A stretch of 64,000 nucleotides of DNA, taken from Lepidostoma basale (Eukaryota > Arthropoda > Insecta > Trichoptera > Lepidostomatidae). Shown in pieces: positions 42,485 to 52,200 of this stretch; the first letter of the stretch is position 1, and the number at the start of each line of letters is the position of its first letter. Under the pieces are notes generated by a model. It did not search any database, was not told the origin of the DNA, and worked only from the letters and a program-made list of their open reading frames with translations. Both the position numbers and the translations under genes were made by a program. Where the stretch lies: positions 62,001-126,000 of the forward strand of contig JAHDVF020000846.1 of the NCBI GenBank assembly GCA_022606425.2. The letters run 5' to 3'.

Positions 42485-43990
42485 CAAGAGTAGCAAAATA
42501 AAAATAATAAAATGAATAGAATCACAGTTTCAGAATGATTTTCAGTTTTCTCTTTCAGTGTGAGGTTATATTATAATGAGATTATATTATGGAGTATATT
42601 TCAAAAAAATAATACAACTTGGTTTAGTTCAGGGGTCAAGATCACGAGGCGTTGAATTTAATGTACAATAGGGCCTACTTTTTTTGTAAATAAAATTAAC
42701 AATTCTTAATTTAACCGTCGCGTTGCCATGTGGTCAATTGAGTTTCCACTGCCAATTTAAAGTTGATTTTCTTAAAACCTATGGACCCTAATATTATAAA
42801 AAAAATTGTAATCCTCCATTGAAGTGTTCTCAATATTTCGTAATAAAAAAAAAGCAAAAAATTACTTCCTTCATCCCAAAAAAAAATATTTTCTAAGACT
42901 GCCCTCACCTTCATTCGTGTTAAGGTAGAATTTGTTTTGCTAATATTTACAACTTTATCAAAAGTGACAAATACTTACTCGCTGTTTTGAACGTATTATA
43001 AATTATATGTCTGGCCTTTTCAATAGGTACGTAATAATACCGACTATGGATGGAAACGCAGCACGCAACTTAATAATATCAGAACTGTGAAAATATTATC
43101 ACTTTACCAAAAGGGACAAATATTAATACGTACTCGTTGTCTTGAACGTACTATACATTTTGCCTAGGTGCCTTTATCATACGTAAAATCTCGTAAAGTT
43201 TCGCCCCGCCGGCCGCCGGCCACAAGACAAGTTTATACTTGGTGTCCAGTTGCTCGTATGCTGTGACGCATTCCATATCAGAAATCGCATGGTTCCAGAA
43301 AAAAATTAATAATGATATGTTTTTCAAATAATCCATGTATGTTATAGATATCGATCTATTCCTAATGAAATTCCCTACAAGATGACATAAATTAAATTTT
43401 GATTCATCGAGTCATATGCTTGATATTTAGATAAAGTTAGCGGTAAACTGAATTTACCACATGGGAGCGAGCGTTTTGTTTTGAACACGGTACGTTAAGG
43501 GTTAAACAGACTTTATGTATCGGAATTCAATGTGTATAAGTGTTGAAATTGAAGGCAGAGTCTATCGTTTACATTTTCCTTATTTACTTTTGTGCTTACA
43601 TACGTTTATTGCATAATCAGATTTTTAAAATATGTTATAATATATTTTTGTATAAATTAATATTAATCACTCATAAGTTTGAATTCTTCATAAATCACCT
43701 TTGAATTCAGAAATTAACTTTATTTTTACTTATTAGTTTCCAAAGCTGAAAGCTTTAGTAAATCCTACAAAGATGTCTCCGTGGTGCAAAATTAAAAAAA
43801 AAATATGTATAATTTTTTTTATTACTATTATTTTTAATTATCTGAAAAACAGTTGCAATTTCACAACTGTTTTTGCGAAAAAAAAAACTAACAAAGAAAC
43901 ATTATACTTCTTAATTATTCATTGTTTTTAAAATAATCTCTATATTAATCAGTAAAAATAAATCTATTAATGGAAGTTCATTCTAAATGA
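42485..43990. other. Upstream region of MsrB, nothing recognised
   Basis: No ORF of note. The stretch 41930-42060 is GC-richer (CGTGCGTACGGCGG, GCCGCGGCTTATCGC) and is a candidate promoter / first-exon area for MsrB. Confidence 0.4.
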
Positions 43991-44044
43991 TAATTATAAA
44001 ACGTTGTTTTTTATTAACTATTTCCACTTATTGTATTTATTTCG

Positions 44045-44112
44045 ATAGCGATCTGTTTCGCCAGTGGACCAGTCTATTGATGCCAGTTAGCCTGGCGAAA
44101 CCGGCCCCTGTC
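44045..44112 (+). ncRNA. Decayed single copy of the GAAACCGG hammerhead-like family
   Basis: CAGT, CTATTGA, extra T, stem II GCCAG/CTGGC with loop TTAGC, GAAA, CCGGCC. Core and cleavage triplet are mutated, and the flank to 44130 matches the arm at 12.9 kb. Confidence 0.4.
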
Positions 44113-44374
44113 AATAAAAAACATAGTTTTTTATTATTATTTTTCATAGTTCTTTTTTTTACATTGATTTAACTAAATATTTAATACTTAATATTGACGA
44201 AAACGACAAAGTTTATAAGATTATATGCAAGTGATATATTTCGCTTTTCTAGGGCATTATCATATTTTTATAATGACATATTGTGATAAAATGCTACAAA
44301 GAAAAAATAGATCACTCCCATTTAGTATGTTTTTAAGCGACGATTACAATTATAAAAATATTTTAAATTATTAA

Positions 44375-44938
44375 GTTGTTATCGCAAACAAAAACCTATC
44401 AGAAGCAAAAATGGCAGTGCACAATGATGTTCTTGTACCGACCCTTATGTATTGAAGCGAAGCATGGAACTGGGAAAAGAAGGTTGAAAGTAGAATAAAT
44501 GCAGTAGAAATGAGATATTTTAGACGAATGTGTGAATATTCTGTGTATGCGAGTGTCGATTGAAAATATAAGAAGTGAATGCGGTGCGAATGATGGAGTT
44601 ATGAACAAAATAATCAAAGGATCGTTAAGATGTTTTGGACACATGTAAAGAATGGATGAAGAAATAATGGTAAAAAAAGTATATGTTAACCGTGTAAATG
44701 GAACTGGAAATAGAGGAAGACCGAGGAAAACGTGGCACGATCAAATAAATCAAATATTGAATGTTGGCGATGTGAGGAGTCAGAGAAATCGAAGCGCGTG
44801 CATGACATATTGCGTGCACTAAGTAAATAATGTATGAATGTTAAGGAAGCGAGAGAAATGTCAGGAATGAAAAGTGTGACAGTTCATTTTTTCTGCCTAC
44901 CCCTTCGGGGAGACGGCGTGGTGGTTAGTTAGTTGGAT
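44375..44938 (+). mobile_element. Family-A LINE copy
   Basis: GTTATCGCAAACAAAAACC to GGTGGTTAGTTAGTTGG. Multiple stops, plus a roughly 17-bp insertion near 44812-44832. Confidence 0.7.
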
Positions 44939-45670
44939 CAATAGATTTTCCTATTTATATTATGTGTGGAAGTAAAGCATAACTCTCAAAACTCTCTGCA
45001 ATGGCTGGATGGAAACCTGACACATTCTAAGCAAAACAGTCCCGGAATAATCCCACTAAGCCAGTACTATGTACTTAGTACCTACCCATGAAAAGTTATT
45101 GGCTGAGTGTAAAGTACTTTTGTGGAAATTCATATTATTTGAAATTTGAATTCAAATTTGGAGGCATTCTATTTTTGACGTGTGTTTACTGTTATATGCG
45201 GCCACAATATATGATTTAATTGTATTTTTATGATGATTTAAAAGCAATTATTTGATTTTATCATATTGTTTTTTTATCATTATTAAACTGCAGGTTTATT
45301 AATATCTCAAAGGGATACAATCAAGCCTGATATTGGATCTCTTTGTGAGATTTCAAATATAGATATGGTATTCTATTAATTGAAAGATAAGAGAGTCATA
45401 TTAGATAACAGTTCTCCAGAGGTACTCAATAAGCTGTACCCTAGAAAATGTGGAGTTTTCGAATATTCGTACTCAATAACGAAATTGATGAAATAAAAAA
45501 AATTACCATTTTGTTCTAAACTGCATATATTCGTACCACAGTGCTATCATAAAAACACAACATTTCTTAAGGAAAGAGTTGATAATATTAATGAAAACGT
45601 CTGTTTTCTAGAAGTTTTGTATTTTATAGGAATGAAATTAGAATTTGTAAGCGATTTATATGGGTATTAA

Positions 45671-45900
45671 CCCGACGATCGCCGTAAGCACACAAGTGCG
45701 CTCTACGTAGACGATCGCCATAAGCGCAGCTGTGCGCGCTTCGCAATATTCGAAAGATGTATTTCAAAATTAATTCAGATTTTCTCACAAAGACATCTAT
45801 GAATAATTAAAAATATTAACAAACCAAAAAGGATCGATAGTTTGGGAGAAAATACGTGGCGTACCGGCGCGCTGTCTACAAACATGTGGCGATGAATGGG
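45671..45900. mobile_element. 230-bp TTAA-flanked piggyBac-like MITE
   Basis: TTAA at 45667-45670 and 45901-45904. Left CCCGACGATCGCC and right inverse CCCATTCATCGCC share 9-10 of 13 positions. A direct repeat GACGATCGCCGTAAGCACA / GACGATCGCCATAAGCGCA sits in the left end. Confidence 0.7.
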
Positions 45901-45944
45901 TTAATGATGAGGTTAGTTAATTATATATGGCTCCGTAACATATC

Positions 45945-46210
45945 TGCAATTATGTACGGCTGTTAGTGTTGGAATTGTACATTGGTACAGCAGCTTCATT
46001 GGGCAGCTGGAAACGGCTGAAATGCGAATGCTTAGGTGGTCCGCTGGAGTATCACTGAGAGACAAAATAAAAAGTTCACGCATTCGGGGTAATCTGTGAG
46101 TTACTGATATAAATAGTAAGCTTGAAGAAAGGCAGATGAGATGGTACGGGCATATAAAACGGAGACTACCAGACCACACAGTAAATAGAGATTTGTCTGT
46201 GAATCTTTAT
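45945..46210 (+). mobile_element. LINE C-terminal fragment (RWSAGVSLRDKI type)
   Basis: Plus strand: SSFIGQLETAEMRMLRWSAG, VSLRDKIKSSRIRG, stop, KLEERQMRWYGHIKRR. No tail identified. Confidence 0.65.
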
Positions 46211-46214
46211 AATA

Positions 46215-47097
46215 TGGCCGAGCCATAGAGGGCTCTCTCCGCTTACCCGAAGCTGTTATAGGCGCAGCGGCGCCTTTCTTCAGCTTCACTCGTGCACTCC
46301 CTAGGCCCGTCCCCCGTCCATGCGGGACTTAGGTTAAATAGTAATAATAATAATAAATGTATATTTGCAACCAAGGGGGACCTAGACTACATTTAAGCTA
46401 CGCTACTCTCCCTCGATGTCCCGCCGTACACATATAGCAATACAACAGCAAAAGAAAATACACAATTGATACATAAATAACATTTGTTAGAGAAAGAATA
46501 AAATAGAAATAATGCACAGCAGGAGGCACAGGAGGGAGGGAGGAGACAAAATGCAGGATGGGGGGAATAAGGAAATTTATTTAATGTGTGGAATAAGGAA
46601 GGTAACAGGAAGTTTATTCTATATATATATTTAAGATAAGAAAAATAATGCAATTGAACTAAGCAGGAGGAGGACGAGGTCCGGCATTGCGGATCAGTGT
46701 CCCCTCCCCCCAGCAAGATAATCGGCACCCCCTTAAAAGGGCAAGTGACGTCACAAAACGGCAACGTCCGTCGAGACGATTGGCCGAGGTTAAAAAAATA
46801 ATAAACAAGAAATAATAAACAAATGATAACAGTAATAACGATAATAATAATAATAATAAACCCGGACCAGGAGCAGCAGCCCCAGAGATAAGAAAAACAA
46901 ATATAATAAGATGTGAAAGACCTGCTAGAAAAGACCTAGGAACACGTGGATGATTCAGTTCAATAACGTCTTGCAGAGAAATGGCTTGAGTGAAGGCGAT
47001 ACTCAGAACCGTGTGAGGTACAGCCTGAGATTGAAAAGAGCCGACCCCAACAGTTAACACAGACAATGAGTTGGGATAGCGCCAGGAAAGCGAAGAA
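46215..47097. other. Unclassified GC-richer repeat block
   Basis: Contains CACTCCCTAGGCCCGTCCC with CCATGCGGGAC, shared with 61972-62000, and CCTAGACTACATTTAA, shared with 62080. Purine-rich tracts and (TAA)n are also present. The long minus-strand ORFs are low-complexity. Probably a transposable element of unknown type. Confidence 0.4.
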
Positions 47098-47890
47098 GAA
47101 TAAGGCCACGTGAGTAGTCGGAGAAATCGATATACGCGCATTGTATCGGACGTATGCGAGTAGTTTATAATTTTATTAATTTTTTATTATATTATTAATT
47201 TTTTTATTATTTTTTACTATGCTAATTTTATTATTTAATTAATGTTTGTTATTTTATATTAATTTTAGTTTAATTTGTTTCTGTTTTGTTAAAATAAATA
47301 AGGCGGTCGGTAATCGGCGTGAAAGCACATAGCAACGAGATTTTGCAGTAGCTCAATCGAGATTATTCTCGGAATTCATTTGCTGTTGCTCGCGCGATTT
47401 TAACAGCCAATCATAAACGCCGTAGTAACACAGCAGCTGCGACTGAAATTCTCAGAAGCTAAAAAATACGTTAATAACCGTTATCGCTAGTTTTGCGGAG
47501 AATATATAAGCGGGTCTTGTAAGGACTCCGCCCCGCACTCTTCCTTCAAATTCACACACGCGTAGACACGCTGCGTGTAAGGAGGCTTGGCGCTCCTAAC
47601 TACGTGAAAACCAGTATTTGAGCTACTGCACACTTCTCTTCGCTTTTACCCTGCACCGATTGCCGCATATAATAAAACTTTGTTTTATTACACAATCATC
47701 ATCACGCCGTATTCTCCGTTTTACCAAAATAAATATTAATAGTACGGGGGGAGCAATCTGTTCCGTACACGCATGACATGGTGTATGAATGTAGAAATGT
47801 GACGGAAGTATGTCAGGAAAGAAGAGTGTGGCGGTTCATTATTTCTGCCTATCCTTTCGGGGAGACGGCGTGATGGTTAGTTAGTTAATG
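47098..47890 (+). mobile_element. Family-A LINE 3' end split by a solo LTR
   Basis: AGGCCACGTGAGTAGTCGG at 47102-47141 continues at 47770 with CGCATGACATGGTGTATGAA and ends GGCGTGATGGTTAGTTAGTT. The LTR lies between. Confidence 0.75.
47142..47769 (+). mobile_element. Solo LTR, 628 bp, with 5-bp TSD CGCAT
   Basis: Begins TGTATCGGACG and ends GTTCCGTACA (imperfect inverted ends, TG...CA). CGCAT flanks both sides (47137-47141 and 47770-47774), and the insertion interrupts a LINE. TATATAAG at 47503-47510 is a good TATA box and AATAAA at 47671-47676 a polyA signal. A 5-bp TSD is compatible with Gypsy or BEL/Pao; no internal sequence remains. Confidence 0.75.
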
Positions 47891-48177
47891 TTAAAAAATA
47901 AATAGAATAGTTGAATATCAATGATAATAAAACAAAGTAATCAGAGATCCAATTAAAGTTATTGACTGATAATACAAAAAGTTTTTATTTCAGTGTGTGT
48001 TTATTATAGGCCGTTGGTAAGTCTAATAAATAATATATGAAATCACTAATTAGTATAAATAAATATATATATGAAAGTACAAACGTTAACAAAATGTATG
48101 TTTTAATTTGAAATTCGTAGATCCATCTTAATGTAAAAAAATACGAAATAAAAAAAATATTTCATTACTTCCGCAAG

Positions 48178-48226
48178 TTTATAACTTGCGTGACCGGTTT
48201 CGTCAGCGTTTCTAACGCCAGATAGT
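48178..48226 (-). ncRNA. Hammerhead-like relic with GAAACCGGTC
   Basis: The minus strand carries a GCGTT/AACGC hairpin followed by GACGAAACCGGTCACGC. The upstream CUGANGA box is not recognisable. The self-complementary ACCGGT is retained. Confidence 0.3.
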
Positions 48227-48279
48227 AGTCGCCGATGTCAACGGCACTGTCAATCATATCGTGGGTATTCTGCGAAAAA

Positions 48280-48480
48280 GCACTAACTAACCAACTAACC
48301 ATCACGCCGTCTCCCCGAAAGGGTAGGCAGAAAGAATGGAGTGTCGCACTTTTACTGATGCGGCACTTCATCCTTCTCTTTTCGCCCCGCGGGAGACGCG
48401 GTGTGATGGGTTGCGAACCTCATCGCCACCAATAGGCATCTCGATCTTCGATCGTCCAACACCCACAAAATAAATCTAAA
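48280..48480 (-). mobile_element. SINE copy sharing the family-A LINE tail
   Basis: Same organisation as 40038-40200: tail AACTAACCATCACGCCGTC, head to ATCGTCCAACACCC. It probably shows the most complete head (about 190 bp total). Confidence 0.7.
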
Positions 48481-48569
48481 ACAAATAATATAAAACACAA
48501 TGATATGAAATAAAATAACAAAATAAAAATAATTAAACACAAAATGTTCTTTTTAGATGGTGCAGATAT

Positions 48570-48730
48570 TGTCTATTTAATTTATGTTCCACGTATCCAC
48601 CGTTTTTTAAATTTAGCACATAATGTAATAACACATAATGTTTTTTTCGATGTTGCTCATGTTGACATGAACGATCCGGAATTCTGTGTTTATTTAATTT
48701 ATGTTCCACGTATCCACCGTTTAAATATAA
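48570..48730 (+). repeat. Direct repeat of about 35 bp
   Basis: TATTTAATTTATGTTCCACG followed by TATCCACCGTTT occurs at about 48573 and 48688. Confidence 0.8.
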
Positions 48731-48879
48731 TTTAAAGCACTATGTTTAAATATAATTTTACTTGCAATATTTCAAATATATTATTCTCTATTTTGTGTAT
48801 AATCTGATATATTTTATATTAAATTTACCGGAAATAAATGAAGGAGAAAGATTTAATTTTATAATATTTTAAAGAAAAT

Positions 48880-49235
48880 TTACAAGAAAGGAATGTAGAG
48901 CGGAAGAAGGTATTATGAACGAAATTATGAAAGGATCGCTGCGATGGTTCGGACATATGGAACGCGTGGATGGAGAAATAATGGTTAAGAAAGTATACGT
49001 TAATGATGTAAATGGAGTACGGAGTCGAGGCAGACCGAGGAAAACATGGCATGACCAAATTAAACAAATTTTAAAGGTTGGTCATGTTAGAAGTCGGAGG
49101 AATCGACGTGCGTGTATGACTCGTTGTATGAATGTGGAGGAAGCTAGAGAGGTGTGTCAGGATAGAGTAGTGTGGCGGTCCATTCTCTCGGCCTACCCCT
49201 TGGGAGATGGCGTTATGGTTTGTTTGTTTGTTAAA
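48880..49235 (+). mobile_element. Family-A LINE end ((GTTT)n subfamily) just upstream of the JHBP-like gene
   Basis: AAGAAAGGAATGTAGAGCGG to GGCGTTATGGTTTGTTTGTTTG; the frame encoding [14 protein letters not shown] and [15 protein letters not shown] is open for about 100 codons. The tail ends about 50 bp before the gene's ATG. Confidence 0.8.
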
Positions 49236-49283
49236 TTTACCCCATTTAATATATTTCTCTTTTTAGGTAAGTTTTAACTCGAA
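49236..49283 (+). promoter_or_regulatory. Short leader with likely 5' UTR splice acceptor before the JHBP-like start codon
   Basis: Only about 50 bp separate the (GTTT)n tail of a LINE from the ATG at 49284. A pyrimidine-rich tract ending CTTTTTAG at 49266 is followed by GTAAGTTTTAACTCGAA and the ATG. The simplest reading is that a noncoding first exon and the promoter lie upstream of the LINE, in which case the LINE sits in a 5' UTR intron. I see no clear TATA or initiator close by. Confidence 0.4.
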
Positions 49284-52200
49284 ATGAAGTCATTATTTTT
49301 GATCCTGGCCACACTGGCGTTGGCAAATGCAGATATCTTTTCTGATTTCTCAGAATTAAAGATTGGTAAGTTGAAAATTTCAAATATTGATGTTTTTTGA
49401 TACAAGTGCAAGCGAGTATCTTAATTGTTTCGACTCATCGTAAGGCGGACGCTTGGAGCTGGCAAAATAAGGATGAAAGTGGTAAAATAATCCAATTAAA
49501 ACTATACTAACTAAACATTACGCATTACGTAGACAGAGAGGATGGACCGCCATACTGCTCCGTCCTGACATGATTAGGTTCCTCTATATTCATATATCGT
49601 AACATGCACACTCGTAGATTTTTCCGATTGCAAATGTGGCCGCCTTTTAGTAACATGGTTAATTTCTTCATGTCATGCTTTCCTTGGTCTTCCACGGCTT
49701 CTCTTCCAACTCACACTGCTTGTATACAACATTTTTAGCATTATTTTTCTCGTTTATTCTCGTCTATTCTAAAAGAAATTGTGATATTATAACAGTGTTT
49801 TAAATTTTAACAGTATCTAATAATGTTGAAGTATCATAGTTTTTCGGCCAAAACAATGGACTATTTAAGAAAAAATATGCTAACGATGTAAACGGAGCAA
49901 GAAATAGAGGAATACCGAGGAAAACGTGGCATCATCAAATTAGTCAAATATTAAATGACGGTCACGTGAGGATTCGGAGATATCGTTTTCCTCGGTCTTT
50001 CTCTATTTCTAGTTCCATTTACATCGTTAAAATATAAATTTTTATCATTCTTTCCTCATTAATAATGATTCTTTAATTTTTTTGCTCATAACATTATCAT
50101 TCGCATTCGTCTAAGAACTCTCATTTCTACTACATTTATTCTACTTTCATCCTTCTTTTGCCAGTTCCACGATTCAATACGTTAGGGTCGGTAAAATAAC
50201 ACTATTGAAGCTAGATAATTATGTCAGGAAATAGCTGTTAAACGGTCCATTCTTTCTGCCTACTCTTTCGGAGAGGCGTGGTGTTTAGTTAGTTAGTTAA
50301 AACGTGAAATTTATATTACCTTGACCTGTGTTTTTGATTATTAAATTATCTATGTTAGAGGCAAACATCAAAAGACATTTTTAACATAGATATAACGATT
50401 TTATCTTAGATATTTTAATAATCGGCGAATCAGTTAATATTGTTCAGATTGATTATAGATTATCTATTATATCGATTTCCATAATCTATTTATTGCATAA
50501 TTTCACCTGACGTACAAACAATTATCTAATAATTAATACCAATGAAAACGTCTGTTTTACAGAAGTTTTATTATATTATAGTTTTTTTTATAAGAGAATA
50601 TGGTGGTCGAGGCGCTTACAGGACTTATGACCTGTAATTGGTTGGGTTAAGCGACCGCTTCATGTTAACAACAATCCCCATTCCGCCCTTCTTACGACCA
50701 CCACGTCTGACAATTTTTTTGGAAGATGTATACTCGTATATGCTACAATGTTGACAAACACCTCACATTTTTTAGTTCAATCTACACTAGCGCCATCTAT
50801 TAAGATTAGGTGTAATTAACATCTTCGTCCCTATTGAGATACAATTAATCCTTAAAAATGATTTCCCCCAAAATGGGTAAAATCCAGTATTTATATACAT
50901 TCAAAATATTATGTAAATAAATCATGAATTAAACCCACGGTGGGTGAAATCCAGTATAAAAAAAATATTGTAATCATATCTGGTCTATTGTTTGACATAT
51001 AGATAGGGGTGTGACATCTCCAGGCGGCTTCTAACAATGCGCTAATGGCGGGGTAGCCATTCACATTGAGTTAAAAAGATGTTCTGCTTAATGCTTAATA
51101 AACATAAATCTCCATAGATGGCGTTAGTATGTAGATTATATATAGAGTAATCTTAAAAAGATTAACATATGTAATCAAAATCTTCATAGATGGCACATTG
51201 AAACTGACATGTGAAATCTGGCATAGGACTTTAACATATATGCAACTTCCAAAAAAAAAATGTCACACATGGTCATTAAGAAAGGTGGAATGGGGAATGT
51301 TGTAATTACAAAAAGCGTGCGCTTAACCCAACCAATGACAGGTCATAAGTCCTGTAAACACCTTGATCAACCATATTCAGTTTCCAATATGCATCTTCGT
51401 CTCTATTGAGATACAATTAAATCACATTATGTAAATGTTTATAGGGAATGTATTGGCTTCAAACCTCCAACATCTTGTGAGAGGGTCACGTCCCCGGGTG
51501 CCAAAAGCTGCAGTCCAGAAGGACATTATCGCCAGGAATGTTGTGGACGACAAGATCATCGCCTTCCTGGAGGAGGCCAGGGAGAAATTTGACGTCGGCT
51601 TCCCAGAGTCCGGAATTCCGCCCTTGGATCCATTCACCTTGGATAACGTTACCTATAGTAACGATGTGCCTCCCTTTTATTCGTGAGTTCGATTATCAAA
51701 CATTTTTATTCCTTAACCTTTTGTCGGGTCGCTCTTTTATTCATCAGTTCGATTATTGGATATTTTTATTACTTAACCTATTGTCGGGCCGCCCTTTTAT
51801 TCATTAGTTCGATTATCGAACATTTTAATTCCTTAACCTTTTGATGGGCGTTCCTTTTATTCGTGAGTTCGATTTTCGTATATTATTTTTCCTTAACCTT
51901 TTGTCGGGCCGCCCTTTTATTCGTGAGTTCGATTTTCATACATTATTATTCCTTAACCTTTATGTGGCCGCCCTTATACTCATAAGTTCGATTATCGAAC
52001 ATTTTAATTCCTAAACCTTTTGTTGGGCCGCCCTAATACTCATAAGTGGGATTATCGAACATTTTAATTCCTTTACCTTTTATTAGGCGGCCCATTTATT
52101 GGTGAATTTAATTTTCATACATTATTTTTTCTCAACCTTTTGTCGGGCCACTCTTTTATTCGTGAGTTCTATTATCTGACATTTTTATTCCTTAACCGCA

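Noticed and set aside
46659..47141. 160-codon minus-strand ORF
   Set aside because: Starts at the LTR/LINE junction and contains low-complexity Leu/Ser runs from (TAA)n and purine-rich repeats.
48178..48226. Counting this as a full hammerhead
   Set aside because: GAAACCGGTC and a hairpin are present but the CUGANGA box is not recognisable, so I list it only as a relic.
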